NCBI RefSeq assembly: GCF_001723285.1
Contig: NZ_LPWG01000002.1
Location: forward strand, 214,236 to 278,235
Length of the DNA stretch: 64,000 nucleotides
Source of the DNA: Methyloceanibacter methanicus
Lineage (GTDB): Bacteria > Pseudomonadota > Alphaproteobacteria > Rhizobiales > Methyloligellaceae
Direction: 5' to 3'
The translations under genes and the position numbers were made by a program. This document shows, one piece after another, positions 38,133 through 47,089 of this stretch; position 1 is the stretch's first letter, and each line of letters starts with the position of its first letter. The notes beneath the pieces were generated by a model that worked only from the letters and a program-made list of their open reading frames with translations, did not search any database and had not been told where the DNA came from.

Positions 38133-39182
38133 ATGGCCAAAAAATGCGTCATAGTAGTTGGCATGCACCGCTCCGGAACATCCGCTCTGACGGCCGCGGC
38201 GCACGCCTGTGGTTTTGAATTGGGCTCGATCGGTGACACGAAAGACCAAGACAACCCGAAAGGTTACTTTGAAAATTTCGACATCGTTCGCTTTAACGAC
38301 ACGCTTCTGCGCAACCTGGGTTCCTCTTGGGATATCCCAGGGTTCTCTGCGGACGTAAATCGGGACGAAATAGCAGCGCGTTACAAGGACGAGGCCGCAC
38401 GTCTTCTTGAGAAATTCTACGGCAACTCCGATCGGTGGGTCCTGAAGGATCCACGTATGTGTATGCTGCTGTGGTTCTGGGAACCCATCATGCAAGAACT
38501 TGGCACCGGGAAGGTCTATTATGTCGTAGCCCTTAGAAACCCACTAGAGGTTGCCAATTCTCAGAAGAAGCGGTGTGCAGTGAATCCCGGATTTCACGTC
38601 TTGGGGAGCGATATACGTTATACAATGTTGCTCTGGTATACGTATTACAAGACCGCAATATCGACGATGACCGGGAAAAGCGCAATCGTTGTGAACTATA
38701 CAGATCTTATCTCGCAGCCTTTAAAGGAAATTGAGCGCATTGCGACGCTGACATCCGAAACGCCCAACTCTGAGTTGATCGAATGGTATCGCGACGAGTT
38801 TATTGATTCTCGTCTTCGGCGAGCGTCTCGTGGCGTCGACGGTCGAGACGAAGAGATTGGAGGTCTCGACTTTGTCTTTTCCATGCATGAACGCCTAAAG
38901 GCACTGTCCGGAGAGACCCCTGTTTCCGCGGAGGACCTTCGCCGTTGCCTGACTGAAAACGAAGCCCAGTTTGACAGCAAGTTGGTGGAGGCCTTGACGG
39001 CCGCTGTCGTTGAGCCAAGCAGAGAACTCTATAAGTACAAGCGGGGTGCAGCGCATTATAGATCGGAGGCGGCGCGCTATAAGTTACGTTGCGAGAGAAT
39101 GAATAATTCGATAAGCTGGAAAATAACAAAGCCCCTAAGGGGCTTAAGGAAACTTCTCATAAGTAGCGATGGCGGTGAATAG
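38133..39182 (+). CDS. Sulfotransferase family protein with coiled-coil tail
   Basis: A 349-residue protein. VIVVGMHRSGTSALTAAAH is the 5'-phosphosulfate loop; VVALRNPLEVANSQKKR is the 3'-phosphate segment, and DRWVLKDPRMCMLL is typical of this group. The C-terminal 60 residues are charged and helical, ending in NNSISWKITKPLRGLRKLL, matching the tail of the methyltransferase at 32563. ATG 38133 opens at the conserved strand. Divergent from the GT8-like gene. Confidence 0.78.
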   Translation: MAKKCVIVVGMHRSGTSALTAAAHACGFELGSIGDTKDQDNPKGYFENFDIVRFNDTLLRNLGSSWDIPGFSADVNRDEIAARYKDEAARLLEKFYGNSDRWVLKDPRMCMLLWFWEPIMQELGTGKVYYVVALRNPLEVANSQKKRCAVNPGFHVLGSDIRYTMLLWYTYYKTAISTMTGKSAIVVNYTDLISQPLKEIERIATLTSETPNSELIEWYRDEFIDSRLRRASRGVDGRDEEIGGLDFVFSMHERLKALSGETPVSAEDLRRCLTENEAQFDSKLVEALTAAVVEPSRELYKYKRGAAHYRSEAARYKLRCERMNNSISWKITKPLRGLRKLLISSDGGE

Positions 39183-39222
39183 ACGTACGGAATACCATGG
39201 CTTCTAGGAGGAGTACTGTTCG

Positions 39223-40266
39223 CTATCGACGATGTATTTCGGCCATGCCCCCGATTATATCGTTTAGAGTGTTGTATCTGTAGTAAAATTCTTTGTAGGC
39301 GTCTTTCATGTCGAGATGACGGGCCTTAATAAATGGAGAATCGATCAGCTCTATTGGGAATTTTGCAGAATCAAATATTCTCAAAACATCTCGGCGTAGC
39401 TCTTCATCTATCTCATACCACTCGTCGCGGGATGTGGGCATCCTGTTCATGACGTCGCAGAAGATGGATGCTTTAAGCCAATTCGAATGAGTCGGCAGGT
39501 CTCGCATTGAGGCGTCGATGTATTCCAATGTGGTGAGTGCGGTCTTTATGAGCTTAGCTGTCATCTGTCCGCAATTTTGACGCAGTGAAGAGCGGATCTT
39601 GGACGTCTGGCTCTCGGCCCGGTTCATGCGCCAGTAATACGTGTAGTCCTTCAGATACGTGATGGAACTGGCATGGGGATAGACTTGCAGGTTGAACAGT
39701 CGATCCTCGCCGATTTCCAGATCGTTGTTGAACCGGGCTCCTAGGTCTTGGAGAAAAGCGCGTCTGAAAAGCGTATTCCACGTTGAAAAGGCAAACACCA
39801 TGCTGGGACAGCTGCGATAGCAGGATGTCCGGATGTCCGGATGATTTAGTTCTTCCAGCATATTGGGGCGAAGGGAAACCGGGTCGCCCGGATACCAAAG
39901 CCAGTGGATCGCCCGGGTAATGTCTGCGTCGTCCGCAAGGGCCGATTGTGTAAGGGTCTCGAGTGCGTCCGCTCGAACCACGTCGTCTCCGTCGACAAAC
40001 AGGACATAGTCACCGACCGCTTCGCTGAGTGCCCGATTTCTAGCGGCGGAGACGCCTTTGCGTTCGCCGTGCCTAATCAGGCGGATCCTTGGGTCCGTTG
40101 CGGCCCAGTGTTCGACAAGATCTGGCGTAGCGTCCGATGAGGCATCGTCGACAACGAGCACCTCGAAGCGCTTCTCGGACTGTGCTGACAAGGACGCCAA
40201 CGTTTCCTGGAGATAATTCTCCAGGTTGAAGGCTGGCACAACGACGCTGACTAGTGGCGGTCGCAT
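39223..40266 (-). CDS. GT2-family glycosyltransferase
   Basis: A 347-residue GT-A enzyme. VSVVVPAFNLENYLQETLAS opens the domain, VLVVDDASSDATPDLV binds the nucleotide and VLFVDGDDVVRADAL holds the DxD. The C-terminal half is AT-richer and variable, with EIGEDRLFNLQVYPHASS as the acceptor-side ED motif. It converges with the preceding sulfotransferase-like gene. Donor sugar unknown. Confidence 0.87.
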   Translation of the reverse strand: MRPPLVSVVVPAFNLENYLQETLASLSAQSEKRFEVLVVDDASSDATPDLVEHWAATDPRIRLIRHGERKGVSAARNRALSEAVGDYVLFVDGDDVVRADALETLTQSALADDADITRAIHWLWYPGDPVSLRPNMLEELNHPDIRTSCYRSCPSMVFAFSTWNTLFRRAFLQDLGARFNNDLEIGEDRLFNLQVYPHASSITYLKDYTYYWRMNRAESQTSKIRSSLRQNCGQMTAKLIKTALTTLEYIDASMRDLPTHSNWLKASIFCDVMNRMPTSRDEWYEIDEELRRDVLRIFDSAKFPIELIDSPFIKARHLDMKDAYKEFYYRYNTLNDIIGGMAEIHRR

Positions 40267-40870
40267 GATGCTTTAGCTACCGTGTTCCGACGCGTATCTG
40301 TGCGCATAGTCCGAAAAACTCATCTTACAGCAACTTAGTGGCCCCGCGGACGCCAACCTATAGTGGTTCGGCTGACAGCGTTACCTGCCCTAACATACGT
40401 CGATGGCGGCAATTGTGCGGCCATTTGCGCAACGGCAAATAAGGCTTCGGGACAACAATTGATTGACGGTCAACAACGGCGCCGTCCGGTGTCCAAGGGC
40501 GGGCGGCTTGCATTACACGCATGTTTGGATGCGCACCGAATATTGCGACTCCATTGGTCGGGGTTTGATATTGTTGGTGTTGAGACAGGCAGCCTTGCAG
40601 GCAGGTTGCAAATTTTTCAGAAACAATCAAGACAAGTGACGTGTCTTTTTGGCGTGGTGCACCCCGCTTTGGCCGCGGACGCTTGGACTCAGCCGTTACC
40701 GTGTCAAGACTTCCTTGGCCGGAGCGTGTCAATCAGGGCATCACGAAATAATAGATCGGGCCCATGAGCTGATCGCGACTCACTTCCTTGTTGTTTCTGT
40801 GCGATGCCCTGATATTCATAGGGGCGAACAAGCCGACCACAAGTTAGTCATCGTCTGAGTTGGAGCGAAC
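40267..40870 (+). other. Non-coding gap with a long-range inverted repeat and a small hairpin
   Basis: No convincing gene is seen on either strand; open frames here lack start signals and family features. It contains a perfect 11-bp inverted repeat, ATCAGGGCATC (40732-40742) and GATGCCCTGAT (40803-40813), with a 60-base spacer, ending 58 bases before the next start. A small hairpin AAGACA/TGTCTT (40629-40647) followed by a T run could be a weak terminator. Confidence 0.5.
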
Positions 40871-41470
40871 ATGTCAGTGAACCGCGTCATGCAGGAAATG
40901 AGCCCAACCGTCCCGGGCTTCACGAACCCAAAGGTTTTGGGACTCTTGTACAGTGTTGTGGTTCAGTTTCAGCCAAAGACGTGCGTTGAGATCGGTTCTT
41001 TTATGGGAAGGTCCGCATCTGTTATTTCATTGGCCTTGGCAGCATTGGGCGGCGGTAGGCGGTTAATTTGCGTCGACCTGTTCGACACAAAGGTGGATCA
41101 AAATTTTGTCCAACTTCCCCTTATTCGAGAAATCATGAAATACGCCGAGTCATCGAAAGGCCAATACTGCGATTTAACGCGGATCTCGACCATCGGAGAC
41201 TGTTTCGACTTAACAACAGAGCGGTTCCCCCATATGTTGGAGAACGTTACGAAGATTCAATGTGACTCGGCGTCCGACTGGAACTCTGGGCGCGACACGT
41301 TCGACTTTTCGTATATCGATGGAGATCACACCTATGAAGCGGTGAAGCGCGACGCGCTTAGTGTCATGCGCTACGCAAATGCCGGTCACTGCATGGTCTT
41401 CGATGACTATTCCACTCAGTTTCCGGGGGTCGTTCGGTTTGTCGAAGAACTCAAGAGCCACCAAGCGTGA
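40871..41470 (+). CDS. Class I SAM-dependent methyltransferase (Methyltransf_24-like)
   Basis: A 199-residue protein. TCVEIGSFMGRSASVISLAL is the SAM-binding glycine motif, RLICVDLFDTK the acidic loop that holds ribose, and FDFSYIDGDHTYEAVKRDAL the Y-x-D-G-D-H-x-Y motif of the Methyltransf_24 group, followed by GHCMVFDDY. No extra domain. It stands alone on the plus strand inside the accessory island; the methyl acceptor is unknown, plausibly a glycan. ATG 40871. Confidence 0.78.
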   Translation: MSVNRVMQEMSPTVPGFTNPKVLGLLYSVVVQFQPKTCVEIGSFMGRSASVISLALAALGGGRRLICVDLFDTKVDQNFVQLPLIREIMKYAESSKGQYCDLTRISTIGDCFDLTTERFPHMLENVTKIQCDSASDWNSGRDTFDFSYIDGDHTYEAVKRDALSVMRYANAGHCMVFDDYSTQFPGVVRFVEELKSHQA

Positions 41471-41737
41471 GGCCATTGCATTTGAACACCCTGATATTGC
41501 GGTAACAATTGAGAGCCCCGCAAACATACTAAAAAAGTTCAGGTAGACCCGACGCCGTATAGTAGCGACTTTGGCCAGCCGCTTTAATCTGACCATCCAG
41601 CCAAACTTCCCAAAACGCGAGCGATGGCGCCACAACGGCCACTCTCAAACTCACATTGCTCAAGCTTAGAACGACGCCTAGGCCTATGCGTCGTTAGTAC
41701 CACGTGCCCAAGTTAGAGGTCGCCCGCTGTCAATATG

Positions 41738-43195
41738 TCAAATCTCTACCGCGCAAAGTATTCTTTCCTTTACCTTCTGCGCAATGCGCTGCAACTTGCT
41801 CTTGAGCCCAAATACCGGAATTGCAATTTTTGATACCGCAATAAATCCGATATATACGACGTACAATCCGACAAACGAAAGTGGCTTGCGAAAGATCGTA
41901 GATCTTCCAACCATGCCCGAAAAGTAAACACTGTCCTCCTTAATCGTTTTCAGCTCTTTCCTTGCAACGTTCAAATCTGACGTGAGCGTTTGTATTGTGT
42001 TGGAAGATTCAGTTCTAAATTTATCCGCATCAGTTCTGATTTTATCAGCATCTATTCTGACTTTATCAGCATTTGCTCTAATATTATCAACATCCGTTTT
42101 GAGCTTATTTTCTGCGGCTCTAAGTTTCACGACCTCGGCCTCTAACAACCCAATTTGCTTTTCAAGCTGCGCAACATGTTCAGTTTTCTCATTGACAGAC
42201 TTTCTAAGCCAAATTTGTGAGCTTCGTTGAACATTGACCTCCCTTGACCTCAAGCTGTTTGCAACCGAGCGTAACTGCTGCTGGTCCAATTGGGCGCCTG
42301 CGTCATCATCCAAGGTAATAAACTGCTGAAGTGAGAGATCGAGGCTCTCCCCTTCAGGAAGGAATGAATTCAGGAGATCAAGATATTCCTCGTTCTTCTC
42401 CAAAAAAATCTTCTGCGCCTCTACTGAGGGGCCAACTCTTTCTGGACGGACATCCGGCAGTGTTTCGCAGAGCTCACGCGCAACTATCGCGTAGGACGGA
42501 TCGATGTTATTCAATTGTTGTTGAAGCAGCAGTTCAGATCGCGTCAACGACCTATTGCCGGGGAAAGTATAATGTGAGCTAGGCTCACATGGCTCGATAC
42601 CTAGCCACGAGAAAAATGTGCTAAACAGGTCATCTCTGATATGTGAGTAGTTTCTAACTTCCAACTGCACGTTGGACAGCGAACGCATAAGACAAAGTCC
42701 ACGACTAAAAATCCGTATATAATCAGCACTCTGAATCCAATCATCTATTGATTTAGTTTGAATGCCATTAGCAACGTTTTGGTTCCAAACCGAGGCTGCG
42801 TGAACTATTGGATCTCTGAGAATAAACAAAACCTTTACACTATCAAATCCGAATTTTTGTGCAAAGTGTGCCGCGGATGCAAAGCAGTTATTCTTGACAG
42901 CTCTATATAGCATATTTTCATTTGAAAATAATATAGAGTCTCTACGGCCCGTAGGCTTTACTGCAGATTGGAGTACTTCTATTGTTGTTTCTTCGTCGTT
43001 GAAGAGAGTGGTTCCGTTCCCGCTAATCAGACCAGATTGGCTGGACGTAGCCCCATACGACAAAGGATAGATCAAGTGTTGCGATTTCAGTTGCTCGCGG
43101 CAATTTTCGAGCACATTTTGTATTGCCGTTGTTCCAGTTTTGACGGCGCCAGCATGTAAGTAAAGTATACGTTCGGATTTTTTGCGTTTCGACAT
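41738..43195 (-). CDS. Sulfotransferase-like protein with coiled coil and C-terminal membrane segment
   Basis: A 485-residue protein in conspicuously AT-rich DNA. The N-terminus ILYLHAGAVKTGTTAIQNVL is the PAPS-loop type shared with the genes at 17985 and 27096, and KVLFILRDPIVHAASVWNQN matches the 3'-phosphate region. Residues ~310-430 form a coiled coil with a repeated R-x-DADK-x-RTDADK pattern. FVGLYVVYIGFIAVSKIAI near the end looks like a membrane segment, so the enzyme may be tethered to the inner membrane. Composition points to recent acquisition. Confidence 0.68.
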   Translation of the reverse strand: MSKRKKSERILYLHAGAVKTGTTAIQNVLENCREQLKSQHLIYPLSYGATSSQSGLISGNGTTLFNDEETTIEVLQSAVKPTGRRDSILFSNENMLYRAVKNNCFASAAHFAQKFGFDSVKVLFILRDPIVHAASVWNQNVANGIQTKSIDDWIQSADYIRIFSRGLCLMRSLSNVQLEVRNYSHIRDDLFSTFFSWLGIEPCEPSSHYTFPGNRSLTRSELLLQQQLNNIDPSYAIVARELCETLPDVRPERVGPSVEAQKIFLEKNEEYLDLLNSFLPEGESLDLSLQQFITLDDDAGAQLDQQQLRSVANSLRSREVNVQRSSQIWLRKSVNEKTEHVAQLEKQIGLLEAEVVKLRAAENKLKTDVDNIRANADKVRIDADKIRTDADKFRTESSNTIQTLTSDLNVARKELKTIKEDSVYFSGMVGRSTIFRKPLSFVGLYVVYIGFIAVSKIAIPVFGLKSKLQRIAQKVKERILCAVEI

Positions 43196-43205
43196 GTCTA
43201 TTATA

Positions 43206-44234
43206 CTATAGTGGGGAAGGCCATCTTGAAAAGACTGACCTGGATACGGGGTGGAGCCTGGCCGAACTCGTCCGGCGGGGCGTCTGCGGCATCTTCGACA
43301 GTTCTGTTTGAGAGTTCAAGGCACAGAAGAGCAATCTTGCCGAATTGTCGAGTTTGATCGGTGGTATATGACCGGCCTGTGGTCGATTGCGGGGAAGGCT
43401 TCTGGAGTCGGGGGAGCGTGGCCCAGAGTAGCGTGTACTCACTTCGTATCCACGTCTCCTCCACCGCTCGATCGCGAGCCGTTCCTCCTTCGGGCTCGCG
43501 CCAGACATGCAGGTCAATCGAGCCATTGATTAGCTTGGTCGCCTTGAGCGCTAGAACCCGCTTGATCGCGAGGCATTCCTGGCTGAACTCGTCGACGATC
43601 TTTGACGCTCAAAATGCTTCGCCGTCGTTGGCTCGGTAGCGCACGAAGCCAAATGGCAGCAATGCTCCAGGCTTGGCCGCCAGTCTCGCAATCGCTCCCA
43701 TACAGGTGTGACTGCGCCGCCACCTAAGCGCCAGTGCTGACATCCTATAGGCGATGCCGGCGACAAACGGGGCTTGCGCATGCCTTGCGCCCGCTAGCGT
43801 TAGTTGGTCATATTCAGCGCGCCCGGACAGTCTCCGAGGGAAACGCTTGAGTTACTGCGAGCGCAAGCGATCCAGCATAGATCGGTTCCTACAACGTAAT
43901 CGACGGTGACCAGATGAAAAACAAGATGCACTCCGGCGTGGGCTATCGCAGTGCTCCCTTGTAGGCGTGCGCCACAGGCTCCCGCTGCACGTCGGGCGCT
44001 GCAATTTTCTGCAGCGACGTCCTTTAGGACAGCGTCGCCGAATGTTGCTTCGTCCACCAGCTTCTTCAGGTTGGCGCTTTCGTCTTCCAGCGCCCGGAGC
44101 TTGCTAGCGCCTAAAGTCTCCGCCCCGCATTTTTTGGCCTTCCGCTCGTAAAACGTCGCTCCTGATCCACTGCTTGCGGCAAACATCGGCGCTCGCCGTG
44201 CCCGTCTCCTGCTATCGACGGACCCTCACTTCAT
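43206..44234 (-). mobile_element. Decayed IS3-family insertion sequence
   Basis: On the minus strand an orfA remnant around 43990-44190 reads ATFYERKAKKCG then LRALEDESANLKKLVDEA, matching the HTH end and leucine zipper of IS3-type OrfA (typical SATFYKWKAKYGG and KLLAE). Below it, around 43540-43660, VDEFSQECLAI matches the DDE-transposase segment of OrfB, with stops and frame changes on either side. No intact transposase and no clear terminal repeats or target duplication were found. It lies at the edge of the low-GC island and may mark how part of it arrived. Confidence 0.6.
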
Positions 44235-44289
44235 CGGGAGGAGTTTGTGGGGCGCACGTTGTCGAACGTCGAGCCTGAGACTCGATCCA

Positions 44290-45189
44290 CTAGACCGGGG
44301 CGCAGAGAAACGAATCCTGGATCGGGACGCCTTGTGGGGTCTTGCCCTCCAGCGACAAACATTTCCAGCCGGTCCGAGCTAAGAGGCCTTGAAGAAACGC
44401 CGCTGAATAGGCGCTGTGGAGGGTTGGGCGATGTGCCATCTCGCGGTAATCGCCATCCATGTCTTGAATGTTCGCGGAAAAGAAAAGCCGACCCTCTGGC
44501 CTTACGTACCGCCGCAGAATCCGCAATAGATTTTCAGCGTCGTCGGGCAACTGGTGGGTGATCACCGAAAACATGCAAATCAAGTCAAAGTCCCGTTCGC
44601 CTACCGGCAGCGAACTGTTCGACGTCAAAGCTTCACCGTTGGGATTGTACAGGGGGTTCTGCACGTCCCAGTAGTAGAACGCGAGCCGCGTGTCGGAAAC
44701 GTTCCGGGAGAGGAATTCGATCATCTCTTTGTCGATGTCGATGCCCGTATACCGGCCGATCGGCAGTTCCTTGTTGACGATGGCATCGGCAAATCGACAG
44801 CCGCAGCCGAAATCAAGAACGTCGGTCTTTCCAAGATCGGCAATGCCGAGACGTTGGCACATGTACTCGATGAGCATTGCGCCAGTTTCGGCCGGAGTTC
44901 CCAGTGCATCAATATGAGCGGCGTGCTTCTTGAACTTCTCCGGGATCCTTAGGCCGGTTCCAGCTTGGCTCAAATTTCCGACTTCGTCACGCAGGCGGGA
45001 AAGCTCTTCGTATATCCCACTCATCTCCTCGCGGAGGCGCTTCTGCTCGTCAAGCATCTCCTTGCGGAAACGCTGCTGCCCTTGACGTATTCCCGTAAGC
45101 GGGCCTCGCAGAACAATGTCTCTAGGAGCTCGCAACGCACGCCCCATGAGGGTCTGAGCCTTAAATATTTCGCGAATGGGTTTTACCAT
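44290..45189 (-). CDS. Class I SAM-dependent methyltransferase with N-terminal coiled coil
   Basis: A 299-residue protein from ATG 45189 (MVKPIREIFK). Residues ~35-80 form a charged coiled coil (LDEQKRLREEMSGIYEELSR), then the methyltransferase domain has TDVLDFGCGCRFADAIV, YTGIDIDKEMIEFL and FDLICMFSVITHQLPDDAEN. The end PEGRLFFSANIQDMDGDYRE is typical of Methyltransf_11/25 enzymes. It is the last gene of the low-GC island on this side. Acceptor unknown. Confidence 0.77.
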   Translation of the reverse strand: MVKPIREIFKAQTLMGRALRAPRDIVLRGPLTGIRQGQQRFRKEMLDEQKRLREEMSGIYEELSRLRDEVGNLSQAGTGLRIPEKFKKHAAHIDALGTPAETGAMLIEYMCQRLGIADLGKTDVLDFGCGCRFADAIVNKELPIGRYTGIDIDKEMIEFLSRNVSDTRLAFYYWDVQNPLYNPNGEALTSNSSLPVGERDFDLICMFSVITHQLPDDAENLLRILRRYVRPEGRLFFSANIQDMDGDYREMAHRPTLHSAYSAAFLQGLLARTGWKCLSLEGKTPQGVPIQDSFLCAPV

Positions 45190-45781
45190 TATTGAGTTCC
45201 GTGCTGCCGGATTGCAACGCATGCTACGTTAGCGATATGTGGAAGTCTAACGGTCAGCGGTTTTTTCAAACTGACGGTCTAAGGCAAAGCTACGCACCGG
45301 CAACGACGGGACGCCGATGGCAATGTGCCGCGCTCCAGGCCAATCCGACCGAGCCTACATTGCCTGGATGAGGGGAAATGAAGCTTCCGCTCCGCCCCTT
45401 CGGCTTGTCTCACACGTTCGATGGCGGGTCGCGTGCGCAAAGATGGTCAGAATGAGCGTCATCGCTCGGGGGCAACGCTCCGGGTGAAGGGTTGGAGTAG
45501 CCCCGTCCGCACGCCAAGACGGTCTTGCCGGCTCTGTGGCGCGGTGACGTCCGAGGCGCTCTTCCAGCAGGGTTAGGTTCGGTCCAGTGACACGCGACGC
45601 TAGAAGTCGGATTCAGATCGAGTGTGGGGCATGCTCACTCACCAGCAACAATCCCACGGTCCGTTCATGTACGACCGATCGGTCCAGGACCAGCACAATC
45701 TCCCTCTGGCGCTGAGGGAGCGGCCTGTAAGCATTTGTGCCCCGTACCGCCGCCGATGAATGTTTCGGGGTACGGCCGCTC
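45190..45781. other. Gap without recognisable gene
   Basis: About 590 bases with no supportable coding sequence, RNA gene or repeat on either strand. Short open frames lack start signals and protein-like composition. It may include decayed DNA next to the IS remnant. Confidence 0.4.
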
Positions 45782-45982
45782 TTAGGGTCTCATGGGCAAC
45801 GCGAGAGGCCCGATCGCGCGAGGCGGCACCCCAGGAGGTCCAAAAGGCTCCTCCGGCGGCAAGTGGGGCCCGTCGATACCGGGGGGCGCCCCAGGGCCCC
45901 CGAGAGGGGCTTGAGCGGCCACATCCCAGCCTGTCGAAGAATACAAGCAAAACGCTATTGCGAGAGCAGTGGTTCTGGACAT
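45782..45982 (-). CDS. Small exported Gly/Pro-rich protein, unknown function
   Basis: A 66-residue frame from ATG 45982 with GGAG nine bases upstream. MSRTTALAIAFCLYSSTG is a plausible signal peptide with cleavage after AAQA; the mature part is rich in Gly and Pro (PLGGPGAPPGIDGPHLPPEE). No family is recognised. Support is the ribosome-binding site and signal peptide only. Confidence 0.42.
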   Translation of the reverse strand: MSRTTALAIAFCLYSSTGWDVAAQAPLGGPGAPPGIDGPHLPPEEPFGPPGVPPRAIGPLALPMRP

Positions 45983-46652
45983 TGGCATCAGCTCCAAACG
46001 ACCCGAAGGAAGATCAATCCTCGAGGCTGCGAACATAATTGTCGCAACAAAATGACGTGGCGCGTGCCCGAGTTTCGCTCGACTGGCTTCCTATAGTGCA
46101 GCTCGGCACGGATGCGGCGGTCGGACGGCGCAGAAGACGCGGCCGAAGTGGCAACAGCGTCCCGACGCGGCGTGCGATACATTCGCATCTACCAATCATA
46201 GGCACGCCGCCAACGGTGACGCTAACGTTGCCGCTCCGTCCGCGCTCAATGGTGAGTCCGGCCGCTCAAAATCCCGACTAGCTCTGAAGCGTCATCCCTG
46301 AAGATATTTAGACTTTGAACGGTCAGTCTACGTCTCTAGGCTGCATGGTAGCTTAAATCGTGGTCTGCGGTTGTCAGGTCACGGAACGCGATTCAATCGA
46401 GTTCCCTTCAAGATCCCATTTTGTCCGGAGGCCGTGACCCAACTGCAACAGTGGCCATGGGGCGTGCCAACCACAGAAAAAGACGGACGAAATTCGAAAG
46501 CCTAAAGTGACAGTTGCCGTCGCAATACGGCTCGACTCGTCGCTGGTCAACCGGCGTGTGATCCCGCGTTTGACAACCTCAGGATTCGTGCGATGCTGAC
46601 CAGGCGAGCGGGTACTTGGGTATCCAATGCTCGCGTACTGATGGAGGGAATC
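45983..46652. other. Gap upstream of the Tyr-rich gene
   Basis: About 670 bases without a supportable gene. Presumably contains the promoter of the Tyr-rich small protein gene, but I cannot point to a convincing -35/-10 pair. No tandem repeat was noticed. Confidence 0.4.
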
Positions 46653-46994
46653 ATGGGTAAACTTGGTCTATCGATAGCGGCCGTCGCGGTGGCACTCTTT
46701 GCTATGGCTACTTCGGCTAGCGCAGGCAGCCCAATTTTGGGTAATGCAACTGCCAAGACACTTTCGCACGCACAAGCGGCACAGGTTACGGGTAAAGGTC
46801 TGAGGTCAGCGTACTACGCTTATTACGGCATGTACTATCTGGCAAAGGCACAGAACTATGCCGCCTATGCCAATTACCTGAACGTTAAGAACTATGATTA
46901 CAGTGCGGGGCAATATTGGCTTAGCGCGAGAAGCTATGCAAACACGGCTGCATCGAACTTCTACAGCGCCTACTACTACCGCTATTACAGCTAG
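46653..46994 (+). CDS. Small exported Tyr/Ala-rich protein, candidate fibre or matrix subunit
   Basis: A 113-residue protein from ATG 46653, with GGAGGGA at 46643-46649 as ribosome-binding site. Signal peptide 1-24 (LGLSIAAVAVALFAMATSAS) with cleavage A24/G25. The mature 89 residues hold 19 Tyr, many as YY or YYY pairs (SAYYAYYGMYYLAKA, NFYSAYYYRYYS), plus much Ala, Ser and Asn, and no Cys. A motif LSHAQAAQVTGKG follows the signal. A terminator-like hairpin separates it from the barrel and C39-peptidase genes. I recognise no family; a secreted structural or substrate role is inferred. Confidence 0.65.
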   Translation: MGKLGLSIAAVAVALFAMATSASAGSPILGNATAKTLSHAQAAQVTGKGLRSAYYAYYGMYYLAKAQNYAAYANYLNVKNYDYSAGQYWLSARSYANTAASNFYSAYYYRYYS

Positions 46995-47023
46995 TTGCTA
47001 CTAGACACCCTTTGAGCGGTTTT

Positions 47024-47063
47024 CTGGGGCGGGAAGGCTTTCGGACTTTTCGCCCCAGTTTTT
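47024..47063 (+). terminator. Intrinsic terminator or attenuator after the Tyr-rich gene
   Basis: CTGGGGCG (47024-47031) pairs with CGCCCCAG (47051-47058), followed directly by TTTTT (47059-47063). The stem can extend by A-T and G-T pairs into the loop. It lies 30 bases after the Tyr-rich stop and 27 before the next start, so it could let the small protein be made in excess over the export genes. Confidence 0.7.
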
Positions 47064-47089
47064 CGTTTGGACCGGGGTCGGGTACCTCC

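Noticed and set aside
39129..39145. AAGCCCCTAAGGGGCTT palindrome as a terminator
   Set aside because: It is inside the coding sequence for the conserved KPLRGLRKL tail, about 35 bases before the stop, with no T run after it.
32400..45200. Prophage or integrative element
   Set aside because: No integrase, phage structural gene, tRNA target or attachment repeats were found; only a decayed IS3 remnant is present.
46653..46994. Tyr-rich protein as a classical double-glycine bacteriocin
   Set aside because: It has a Sec-type signal peptide, the LS...VTGKG motif lacks a true GG, and no peptidase-containing ABC transporter is nearby.
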